Of a stretch of 30,000 nucleotides of DNA, positions 23,649-30,000 are shown piece after piece. The first letter of the stretch is position 1, and every line of letters begins with the position of its first letter. The notes below the pieces were generated by a model. That model ran no database searches and was not told the DNA's origin. It worked only from the letters and a program-made list of their open reading frames with translations. The DNA is from Symbiodinium natans (taxonomy: Eukaryota > Sar > Dinophyceae > Suessiales > Symbiodiniaceae): contig CAJNDS010000771.1 of assembly GCA_905221605.1 (NCBI GenBank), positions 1 through 30,000 on the forward strand, read 5' to 3'. The position numbers were made by a program, and so were the translations under genes.

Positions 23649-23765
23649 AAAAATAGCAAGAGTAGAGAGTTTTCTTGAGATGTATTAGGTTCAAAGTTAT
23701 TTGTTTGGCAAAGAAAGATTTTTTTCAATATATAAGGCTAAAGTTATTTTGGCATGTTCTTTCAG

Positions 23766-23889
23766 GAGTTCGAGACGCACAAGACGCTGCTGCTTTCGCA
23801 GGGGCCCGGAGACAAGTGGCACCGCGTCCAAAGCAGCATCTTGAAAGCATCAGATTTGAGGGCCATTTGCGCTATATCCGAGAAGATAG
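23766..23889 (+). CDS. Gene B, exon 3 (EFETHKTLLLSQGPGDKWHR...)
   Basis: A strong acceptor (GCATGTTCTTTCAG) precedes 41 codons plus one base: EFETHKTLLLSQGPGDKWHR, VQSSILKASDLRAICAISEK and I. The GTTTCT donor is at 23890. The leftover G plus GA of exon 4 gives Gly. Clear coding composition. Confidence 0.65.
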
Positions 23890-24039
23890 GTTTCTCCCCC
23901 CTCCCTCCCACGTTGGTTTTTGCAGCTCTGCAACGATTCAGGGTTCAGGGTTTCGGGGCCCTAAACAAAACCAACCAAACCATTCCAAACCTACCCCTAG
24001 TGTTTGCCATAGCCCCTGTAGAACTTGAATGAAGCCCAG

Positions 24040-24089
24040 GACGTGATGACACCCTGTACTACTGGTACAATAGTGCGACGGGTGTGTCC
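24040..24089 (+). CDS. Gene B, exon 4: WW-like core
   Basis: After completing Gly, 16 codons read RDDTLYYWYNSATGVS, followed by a GTGAGA donor. The YYWYN-x3-TGVS pattern matches the central strands of WW domains, which bind Pro-rich ligands. The second Trp and Pro appear 24 nt later in phase (AWSPL at 24114), but the gap would need a 24-nt intron. Without it the domain is incomplete. The usual first Trp is also not evident in exon 3. Confidence 0.5.
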
Positions 24090-24179
24090 GTGAGATTCTA
24101 GAATTTTTGGAAGGCTTGGAGCCCATTGGCCATCCTGGCCCAGCTCGCACCACACACGCTCTGCGACAAACATCTTATA

Positions 24180-24548
24180 TTCGGGTTTTTGAAGGGTTTA
24201 GGGCTTAGGGTTTTGTGTTCGGGTTTAGAAAGGTTTAGGGTTCAGGATTTAAGGGTTTTATATTTGGGTTTAGAAGGGTTTAGGGTTTAAGGTTTAAGGG
24301 TTTTTTAGTTGGGTTTAGAAGGGTTTCGGGTTTAAGGTTTAGTTTTTTTTTATAGTTGGGTTTGGAAGGGCTTTGGGATTAGGGTTTAAGGGTTTTGAAG
24401 GGGTTTGGGTTTAGGGTTTAGGGTTTAAGGGTTTAATAATTGGGTTTACTGTAAAGGGTTTAAAGGGTTTTGGGTTTAATGTTTTTTTGAGTTTACAAGG
24501 GTTCAGGGTTTAAGGTTTCAGGTTTTATATTTGGGTTTAGAAGGGCTT
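24180..24548. repeat. Compound telomere-like minisatellite, third field
   Basis: Units of GGGTTTAGGGTTTAAGGG with TTTATATTTGGGTTTAGAAG and T-rich variants (TTTTTTTAGTTGGG). Same family as 18670-18960 and 20234-20430. No coding sequence seen. Confidence 0.8.
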
Positions 24549-24557
24549 ACGGTTTAG

Positions 24558-24760
24558 GTCCACACTGAAAAGAGCTGGTCCCGGCCCGGCCGTAAGGGCC
24601 ATCAACTTCGGGTCCAGATGAAAAAAAGCTGGTCCCGGCGCGGCCGTAAGGCCCAAGTTTGTTTCGGATCCAGACGAAAAGAGCTGGTCCCGGTGCGGCC
24701 GTAAGGGCCAAGTTTGTCGGTCCAGACGAAAAGAGCTGGTCCCGGCGCGGCACCTGAACC
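24558..24760. repeat. Four-copy repeat of about 50-60 bp carrying GTAAGG motifs
   Basis: GAAAAGAGCTGGTCCCGGCG recurs at about 24566, 24619, 24677 and 24728. The first three copies end CGGCCGTAAGGGCC or CGGCCGTAAGGCCC, a consensus-like splice donor. The + strand frame reads E-K-x-LVPARP before GTAAGG in copy 2. The minus-strand open frames here are repeat by-products. Confidence 0.75.
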
Positions 24761-24879
24761 TTACGCCAAGCTGACGACAGTGAGGAAAAGCCTCATAATT
24801 CTGAATAAATTTAATGTGGTATGTTGGTTTTGATGGAGCAACACGACAGGACCTCACATTATACCTAAAGGTCCATGGC

Positions 24880-25145
24880 ACCTAGTCCCTAGACCCTAAA
24901 CCCTAAGCAACCCTAAACCCCAGGCCGCTCAACCCCTACATCTCTTAATCCCTAAACCCTCTATCCCTAAAGCTCTAAATCCATAAATCCCTTCTCCCTC
25001 TATTTCTAAATCCCCAAACCCTAAACGCTCATCCCTAAGCCTAAACCCTAAACCCCAAACCCAAAACCCTAAACCCTAAACCCTAAACCCGAAACCCAAA
25101 CCCCAAACCCCAAACCCTGACCCCTTAGACCCCTAAGCCCCAAAG
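24880..25145. repeat. Degenerate CCCTAAA-type field
   Basis: CCCTAAACC, CCCCAAACC and CCCTAAATCC heptamers without a long perfect array. No exon-like island is visible. Confidence 0.85.
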
Positions 25146-25790
25146 ACATCCTCCAGGCTTGAAACGCGCAATTCGGACAAGGCTCCTTTGGCTCTCCCCT
25201 TTCTTTTGTTTTTTTGTTGTGGGGCGGGAGGGGGGGGGGGGGTGTTTACGCAATAGGGTTTTTTGGGCTTTAGGGTTTTTAGGATTGTTAGAGCGTGCAG
25301 GGTTTTCAGGTCTTTTTCGGGTTTTGTTTAGGGTCTTTAGGGTTTTTAAAGGGCTTTTAGGGGGAAGGGTTGCCCTTTTGGGGTTTGGGATTTCGGGATT
25401 AAGTAGGGCTTCCCAAAAGATCGGGGTACCCTTCTTGAGAGTTTAGGGTTTGCTGTTTAAACCTGTTTCGGGGGGGGGGGGAGGGGGGTCCAACAATAAG
25501 GACTGCTTTTTTGGGTGGAGTGTTAAGGGTGAAGTAGTGGGAAATAGCAGTTTGGACATTTTTGTGTTGCCAGTAAGGTCACGCATTTGATCATTCTTTG
25601 CGAGTGGTTTTCCGTGTATTTATGGTGTTCGTTCTTGTGCTTGTTGCTTGTCGCTTATCGCTTTAGCAGGTCTTTGTGTTTAGCGTGTCTCTTGCTTCTT
25701 GTTGTGCCTCCGTTTGGGTCATCTCATGCTTTTCGTTTGTGACTCCTTTTTGCTGTGCAGATTTGTGTGCTTCCGTTATGCCTTTTCTCG
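25146..25790. other. G/T-rich degenerate sequence, no gene seen
   Basis: It contains poly-G runs (25226, 25470), diverged GGGTTTTTAGG telomere-like pieces and T-rich sequence with repeated CTTGTTGCTTG. Open frames translate to Phe/Leu/Gly/Cys-rich low-complexity peptides, so none is annotated. Confidence 0.6.
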
Positions 25791-25794
25791 CTCT

Positions 25795-26075
25795 CCCTCT
25801 CTCTCTCTCTCTGTGTCTGTCGGTCTGTGCGTCGGCCGGTCCGTGTGTCCGTGTGTCCGTGTGTCCGTGTGTCCGTGTGTCCGTGTGTCCGTGTGTCTGT
25901 GTGTCTGTGTGTCTGTGTGTCTGTGTGTCTGTGTGTCTGTGTGTCTGTGTGTCTGTTTGTCTGTGTGTCTGTGTGTCTGTGTGTCTGTGTGTCTGTGTGT
26001 CTGTGTGTCTGTGTGTCTGTGTGTCTGTGTGTCTGTGTGTCTGTGTGTCTGTGTGTCTGTGTGTCTGTGTCTGCG
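25795..26075. repeat. (CT)n then (GTGTGTCC/GTGTGTCT)n octamer array
   Basis: A short CTCTCTCT run is followed by about 28 octamers, first GTGTGTCC then GTGTGTCT, with one GTTTGTCT variant near 25957. All three forward frames are open (CVSVCLCV repeats) because the octamer cycles through frames without a stop. Confidence 0.96.
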
Positions 26076-26114
26076 CGCTAGTGTGCGGGCGTATGTTGTG
26101 TTTCTATGTTTGAT

Positions 26115-26432
26115 TCTGGTGCTGCTTCCTTTGGCTGAAGGCCGAAACCCCAAACTCTACACCCTGAAGCGCCCGTAAGGAATGCGGGCAGCGACTACGA
26201 TCTGATCAGCACCCTTGCATCTTGGCTTCGTAATGTTCAGGGTCTTGGAGTCTTGGGACGGGTTGAGTTTTGGGGTGTTCCGGGTCGTGGGGCCAGGCCG
26301 TTGGGAGAACGCAGGAATGGACCGCGGGTATTCCATGTCTTGGGTCATGGCTTGGGTGCACGAGGGATGATCACCCACATGCTCGTCTTCGGAAGATATC
26401 AATGTAGGGCTCGGAATAATTACGAATAGTTT
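26115..26432 (+). other. Open region with exon-like start, unresolved
   Basis: GCCGAAACCCCAAACTCTAC followed by ACCCTGAAGCGCCC and GTAAGG looks like a short exon end (PKLYTLKRP) with an excellent donor. Directly after, another frame reads AGSDYDLISTLASWLRNVQ and stays open to a TAG at 26428. Coding look is good only for the first 20 codons. The two readings are mutually exclusive at the GTAAGG. Confidence 0.3.
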
Positions 26433-26545
26433 CCCTTATGGTCCCTTTATACTCATGCTAGAGTACCCCCCCCCCAAAAAAAAAATCAAAAAACAAACAA
26501 ACAACAAAAAAAAAAAAAACACGTATTCTAACTATAAAGGCCCCT
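26433..26545. repeat. Poly-C/poly-A tract inside an inverted-repeat-like element
   Basis: Runs of C (26466-26475) and A (26476-26520) lie between GGTCCCTTTATACTCATG and TATTCTAACTATAAAGGCCC. The latter resembles the right ends of the elements at 16754 and 17517. Confidence 0.6.
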
Positions 26546-26583
26546 AAACCCTAAACCCTAAACCCTAAACCCTAAACCCTAAA
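26545..26583. repeat. Short (CCCTAAA)n array
   Basis: About five perfect C-strand heptamers immediately after the element end at 26545. Confidence 0.95.
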
Positions 26584-26655
26584 ACTCCACACGACCCGCC
26601 AGCTCCTGGCTCTAACCCCCCCCCCCCCACCCCGCTTCTGTGCTGGACACCTAAC

Positions 26656-26757
26656 TGGGTTTAGGGTTTAGGGTTTAGGGTTTAGGGTTTAGGGTTTAGG
26701 GTTTAGGGTTTAGGGTTTAGGGTTTAGGGTTTAGGGTTTAGGGTTTAGGGTTTAGGG
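26656..26757. repeat. Interstitial telomeric repeat, (TTTAGGG)n
   Basis: About fourteen perfect G-strand heptamers, only 75 bp from a C-strand array of opposite orientation. Confidence 0.97.
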
Positions 26758-26853
26758 CAGTTCTCTAAATTAGGGGCCCCTTTGGGGGTCCTCTTTACAA
26801 GGTGCCGGGCTACATGGGGGCCCAAAACGCGACCCTAACTTAGAGAGCTGCCC
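26755..26853. repeat. 99-bp hairpin element with 21-bp terminal inverted repeats
   Basis: The left arm GGGCAGTTCTCTAAATTAGG (26755) and the reverse complement of the right arm (ending at 26853) agree at 19 of 21 bases. The interior holds GGCCCC and GGGGGCCC. It sits at the exact edge of a telomeric array, like a small non-autonomous inserted element. Confidence 0.65.
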
Positions 26854-27180
26854 AATTGGTTTATCACAACCCCACCATTGCAGCCTACGTTGACACTGCT
26901 GTGCGCATCTTGTCTCCGGCTTTTTAAGCAGGGTCGCCAGGCATAAGTAGGGCATCTTGGGGCGGATCGCCGGATGCTAACTAGGATGCCCTCCAGTGCC
27001 CGTATTAATCTAGGGGCTAGGCCTAAGGCCTGCGTCCTGTGAAGCGAGACCGAGGCCCTAGACCCTATAACTATAACTCTAAACATTAAAATCTTGCGCA
27101 TTTGTTCAGTTCCCGTGTGCGTCCCTACGTTCCCTTACTCCGGGGAACCCGCCTGAGATGGCCTGTAGGGTTTTTGGATG
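26854..27180. other. Single-copy island, no gene assigned
   Basis: Contains ACCATTGCAG followed by a short open stretch (AYVDTAVRILSPAF). The signals are too weak to annotate an exon. Confidence 0.4.
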
Positions 27181-27298
27181 AAACCCTAAACCCTAAACCC
27201 TAAACCCTAAACCCTAAACCCTAAACCCTAAACCCTAAACCCTAAACCCTAAACCCTAAACCCTAAACCCTAAACCCTAAACCCCTAACCCCTAAATC
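27181..27298. repeat. Interstitial telomeric repeat, (CCCTAAA)n
   Basis: About fifteen perfect heptamers ending CCCCTAAATCCCAAAG, the last AG being the acceptor of exon 27305. Confidence 0.97.
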
Positions 27299-27304
27299 CC
27301 AAAG

Positions 27305-27351
27305 GTGAAGCGGGCCTTCGTGTGGAAGCGCCACGACCTCGTGAAGGACAC
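27305..27351 (+). CDS. Gene C (or gene B downstream part), exon a
   Basis: Directly after a telomeric array whose edge CCCAAAG gives the acceptor, 15 codons plus two bases read VKRAFVWKRHDLVKD, then a GTAGAC donor at 27352. The leftover AC plus C of the next exon gives Thr. It opens a five-exon chain with consistent phases. Not recognised as a known domain. Confidence 0.55.
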
Positions 27352-27377
27352 GTAGACCCATAAACCTTAACCGCCAA

Positions 27378-27508
27378 AGCGTTTAGGGTTTAGTGTCTAG
27401 GGTCTAGGGTCTAGGGTCTTAGGGTTTAGGGTTTAGGGTTTAGGGTTTAGGGTTTTGGGTTTTGGGTTTTGGGTTTAGGGTTTAGGGTTTAGGGTTTAGG
27501 GTTTAGGG
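27378..27508. repeat. (TTTAGGG)n with TTTTGGG and TCTAGGG variants
   Basis: G-strand heptamers including GGTCTAGGG and GGGTTTTGGG forms, within the intron after exon a. Confidence 0.95.
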
Positions 27509-27534
27509 GAACCCCCCCCCAAGCCCCAAAACCA

Positions 27535-27765
27535 ACGGTAAGCACCCTCAACACTGTAAACACACAGACACCCCAAACACCCCAGACACCCCAAACACCC
27601 CAGACACCCCAAACACCCCAGACACCCCAAACACCCCAAACACCCCAAACACCCCAAACACCCCAAACACCTGAAACACCCCAAACGTCCCAAACACCCC
27701 AAACACCCTGAACACCCTGAACACTCTGAACGCCGAAACACCCCAAACCCTAAACCCGTACACTC
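27535..27765. repeat. 9-bp repeat (ACCCCAAAC)n with 18-bp higher order
   Basis: CACCCCAAA units alternate with CACCCCAGA at first, then become uniform CACCCCAAA, and finally ACCCTGAAC. The minus-strand VWGVWGV frames are repeat artefacts. Confidence 0.95.
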
Positions 27766-28490
27766 TGAACATCAACACCAAACCACCCCAAACCCTCAAC
27801 CCAAACATCCAGGCCCCTCAGCCCTCAACCCTAAACCCTCAACCCTCAACGTAAACCCTACCCTCAACAGGCTCGACTTAGGAGCTTAGGCCTGGACCGA
27901 GAGCCCCAAGCAGGCGGTGTGAATCCTCGATATGCCGAATGTGATACGGTGGAGGGTTCAGGGTGTCTAGGACTTTGGCGTGCTTTAACAAGGCGTGTTA
28001 GAGGTCAGGGTTTTAGGTTTTAGGGTTTACGGTTTGGGGTTGAGGGTTTTTTTTTCGGGCTTGAGGGTTTAGGGTGTTCAGCGTTTTAGGGTTCAAGATT
28101 TTGGGGTTGAGGGTTTCTAGGGTAGGGCTTGGGGTGGAGGGACTCCCAGAATCAGAGGTGTTTGGGGCACTGCAAGACTTCAGGCTCCACAGGGTCCGCA
28201 AGGACGGTTTTGTGTGGCCCTAAACCTACATATCCCAAACCCTAAGAGCTCGTTGCTGAGGTTTGGGCCGTGTACGTGGGCCTCCTAGTTTATCACCTCG
28301 TCTTATCCAGAGACTTCAGTGTCCCTTACTTCCACGTCAGACGCCGCACCCCATGCATCCTGTGCCTAAACCCTTTCAGTGCAGAAACACCCCGAACCCC
28401 GATGTCCATAGGCCCTAAACCCTATAAACCCTAAACCCTAAACCCTAAAATCCGCAAACCCTAAACCCGAAACCCCAGAAGCCCCACAAG
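27766..28490. other. Intron-like sequence with degenerate telomere-like repeats
   Basis: Mixtures of CCCTCAACC, GGGTTTAGGG and single-copy pieces; a minus-strand 62-codon frame here is rich in TLNP repeats and is not a gene. It would be the intron between exons a (27305) and b (28491), about 1.1 kb. Confidence 0.5.
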
Positions 28491-28556
28491 CCAGGAAGCC
28501 GCGGAAGGTGACGTCGAGGAGGTCGCCGCGGCTGTTCCTTCGGCTCACCCCCTACT
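28491..28556 (+). CDS. Gene C, exon b (acidic/Ala-rich)
   Basis: After CCCCACAAG, one base completes Thr, then 21 codons read QEAAEGDVEEVAAAVPSAHP and L, with two leftover bases before a GTAACG donor at 28557. A (TTTAGGG)n array starts 6 nt inside the intron. Phase agrees with both neighbours. Confidence 0.55.
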
Positions 28557-28562
28557 GTAACG

Positions 28563-28662
28563 GTTTAGGGTTTAGGGTTTAGGGTTTAGGGTTTAGGGCT
28601 TGGGGTTTAGGGTTTAGGGTTTAGGGTTTAGGGTTTAGGGTTTAGGGTTTAGGGTTTAGGGT
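28563..28662. repeat. Interstitial telomeric repeat, (TTTAGGG)n
   Basis: About fourteen heptamers with one GCTTGGGG variant. It forms the 5' end of the intron after exon b. Confidence 0.97.
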
Positions 28663-28756
28663 TACCCCCCCCCCCCCACCCCAACTCGAAATTAGGGTCC
28701 AAAGAACCCTTAGATAAGCTGTATGTAGGCGGAAACCCTCAACCCTTTCGAGCCAG

Positions 28757-28800
28757 AGCCCATGGTGCTGAGGTCTGGAGAAGGGACCCCAAAATTGCAG
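28757..28800 (+). CDS. Gene C, exon c (AHGAEVWRRDPKIA)
   Basis: Acceptor TTTCGAGCCAG; one base completes Leu, then 14 codons AHGAEVWRRDPKIA and a leftover G before GTGGGG. The leftover G plus AT of exon d gives Asp. Short, but framed by good signals and phase. Confidence 0.5.
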
Positions 28801-28814
28801 GTGGGGGGGGGAGG

Positions 28815-28892
28815 TCTAAGGTTTAGGGCTTAGGGTTTAGGGTTTAGGGTTTGGGGTTTAGGGTTTAGGGTTTAGGGTTTAGGGTTTAGGGC
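28815..28892. repeat. Interstitial telomeric repeat, (TTTAGGG)n
   Basis: About eleven heptamers with GGGGTTT variants, occupying most of the 131-nt intron between exons c and d. Confidence 0.96.
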
Positions 28893-28931
28893 TACGGAGC
28901 CACCCCTGCCCTGAGCCTTCCGAGGTTGCAG

Positions 28932-28998
28932 ATGCCTACGCACTCCCGGCGCTGACAAAGGCGGCAGCCGCGTGGCAGCACAAGTTGCGACAGCACAA
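28932..28998 (+). CDS. Gene C, exon d (AYALPALTKAAAAWQHKLRQ)
   Basis: Acceptor CCGAGGTTGCAG; two bases complete Asp, then 21 codons read AYALPALTKAAAAWQHKLRQ and H, with two leftover bases before a GTACGC donor at 28999. Ala-rich amphipathic helix. The intron upstream is a nearly pure telomeric array. Confidence 0.6.
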
Positions 28999-29215
28999 GT
29001 ACGCACACAGAGGCCCGCAACCCAGACACCCACCCACCCACCCACCCACCCACCCAACCGCCCACCCGCCCGCCCGCCCTCCCCTACCCACCCACCAACC
29101 CTACGTGCCCCGCGCACGCGCACGCGCACTCGCGCACACGAGCTCGCGCGCACGCACACGCACAACCACCCACACGCATTTAACTCTCTCTCTCTCTCTC
29201 ACACACACACACGCA
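28999..29215. repeat. Low-complexity tracts: (ACCC)n, (CGCACG)n, (CT)n, (CA)n
   Basis: CCCACCCACCCACCCA at about 29030-29055, CCCGCCCGCC, GCGCACGCGCACGC around 29113, CTCTCTCT at 29184-29199 and ACACACAC at 29200-29212. All lie in the intron between exons d and e. Confidence 0.95.
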
Positions 29216-29259
29216 AAGCAAGAACCCTAAGATTGCTGAGCCCTCCTGGAATGCTGCAG

Positions 29260-29511
29260 ACAGACCGACCTTCACGTGTGCCTTTGTGATCAGGCGCTTA
29301 TTGGAGAGGGAGCTTACCTTGGGGGGCCCAAGGAACCCAAAAGGGTTTGTGGTTCATATACCTTGCCAGGGATTATAGAAAAGTATGGGGAGTGTAGAAC
29401 CCTAATTTTGGGCTTCATTGGGAGAGAGCTACCGAGGGAACATGCCAGTCGGGTTCGGGCATATGAGGAGATTAGAGCACTCCGGGTGCGGTTTGGGGAC
29501 TTTGACAGGAA
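29260..29511 (+). CDS. Gene C, exon e, 83 codons
   Basis: After a TGGAATGCTGCAG acceptor, one base completes Lys, then the frame reads QTDLHVCLCDQALIGEGAYL, a Gly/Pro/Lys segment, GSYTLPGIIEKYGECRTLIL, GFIGRELPREHASRVRAYEE and IRALRVRFGDFDR, with two leftover bases before GTACAG at 29512. The longest exon of this chain and clearly protein-like. No known domain recognised. The frame stays open to about 29566 but becomes telomere-like, supporting the donor. Confidence 0.6.
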
Positions 29512-29560
29512 GTACAGCTCTCTGGGCTCCAACCTTAAACCCAACACCCTAAACCCTGCA

Positions 29561-29638
29561 CCCTGAAACCCTAAACCCTAAACCCTAAACCCTAAACCCT
29601 AAACCCTAAACCCTAAACCCTAAACCCTAAACCCTACA
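29561..29638. repeat. Interstitial telomeric repeat, (CCCTAAA)n
   Basis: About eleven perfect C-strand heptamers in the intron after exon e. Confidence 0.97.
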
Positions 29639-29677
29639 CCCCAAGAGATGTGCAGGGGCTCCAGCTCGGCTCCTTAG

Positions 29678-29753
29678 GCGCAAGAGGAGCTGTTTCGGGC
29701 GCTGGTCATCGCGCAGAGCGAGAACCTGAGGCGGCCATTCCGACACCTGAGGG
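29678..29753 (+). CDS. Possible further exon (QEELFRALVIAQSENLRRPF)
   Basis: After CTCCTTAG the frame reads AQEELFRALVIAQSENLRRP and FRHLR, then a GTTTAG donor that is itself the start of the TTTAGGGG array. Composition is coding-like. The phase does not fit exon e as drawn, so a small exon or another acceptor would be needed. Confidence 0.35.
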
Positions 29754-30000
29754 GTTTAGGGGTTTAGGGGTTTAGGGGTTTAGGGGTTTAGGGGTTTAGG
29801 GGTTTAGGGGTTTAGGGGTTTAGGGGTTTAGGGGTTTAGGGGTTTAGGGGTTTAGGGGTTTAGGGGTTTAGGGGTTTAGGGGTTTAGGGGTTTAGGGGTG
29901 TAGGGGTTTAGGGGTGTAGGGGTGTAGGGGTGTAGGGGTGTAGGGGTTTAGGGTTTGGGGTGGTTTAGGGGTTTAGGGGTTTAGGGGTTTAGGGGGTTTA
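29750..30000. repeat. (TTTAGGGG)n octamer array
   Basis: About 29 octamers TTTAGGGG, with GTGTAGGGG variants clustered at 29897-29945, run off the window end. All other telomere-like arrays in the window are heptamers, so this one has a distinct unit. Confidence 0.96.

Noticed and set aside
24537-24881. Minus-strand 114-codon frame
   Set aside because: Built on the 50-60 bp repeat (GPALF/GRAGTSSF motifs) without start context or flanking coding sequence.
25676-26178. Forward open frames with CVSVCLCV repeats and a reverse HTDTQTHR frame
   Set aside because: Pure by-products of the GTGTGTCT octamer array.
27489-27808. Minus-strand VWGVWGV-type frames
   Set aside because: Translation of the 9-bp ACCCCAAAC repeat.
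28872-29230. Open frames rich in Thr/Pro/His or Gly/Val on either strand
   Set aside because: They translate (ACCC)n, (CGCACG)n and (CA)n tracts; only the phase-matched exon 28932-28998 is kept.
16485-30000. A true chromosome end (terminal telomere)
   Set aside because: Arrays occur in both orientations, are interrupted by exon-like islands and do not end the molecule.

Overview
The window looks like nuclear DNA of a dinoflagellate, possibly a Symbiodiniaceae-like or Polarella-like species. The evidence is abundant plant-type TTTAGGG/CCCTAAA repeats, short introns with GT but also apparent GC (and perhaps GA) donors, AG|G acceptors, and all convincing genes lying on the + strand. No bacterial-type signals (Shine-Dalgarno sites, operons) apply. 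No rRNA, tRNA or CRISPR array was recognised.

Layout. 1-2720: three adjacent minisatellites with 31-, 30- and 33-bp units, the first carrying large near-palindromes. 2721-3600: no supportable gene. 3608-15558: a long multi-exon, partly decayed coding locus. Its pieces encode, in order, a basic N-terminal region, a papain-fold-like cysteine peptidase, an F-box-like segment, a beta-rich region, a Cys/His zinc site, a RecB-type PD-(D/E)XK nuclease and an SF3 (D5-like) helicase with Q in place of the Walker A lysine. A polymerase-palm-like region, a second cysteine-peptidase-like domain, a C2H2 finger and a MULE-like DDE transposase follow. I read this as one very large mobile element that joins a virus-like replication module to a transposase. 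It carries an in-frame TAA and at least two frameshifts, so this copy is probably dead. A separate F-box-like hypothetical ORF (14851-15558) follows.

16000-30000: microsatellites, then about 13 kb dominated by telomere-like repeats in both orientations. Hidden between them are short exon-like islands with splice signals and matching codon phases. Gene A (about 17154-22748) starts MASQADP and appears to end in an acidic DDDEDWLLD tail. Gene B starts at 22986 (MAPGRKQRR), has an 11-residue serine-rich repeat exon and a WW-like exon. A third chain of five exons (27305-29511) keeps codon phase across all four introns and may be a downstream part of gene B or a separate gene. The telomere-like repeats are therefore largely intronic here, and in one 67-nt intron a CCCTAAG variant seems to supply the acceptor itself. 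This intron architecture and the composite element are the two most interesting things in the window.

Everything is read by eye from sequence. Family names are inferences from motifs; splice sites are unconfirmed by transcripts.
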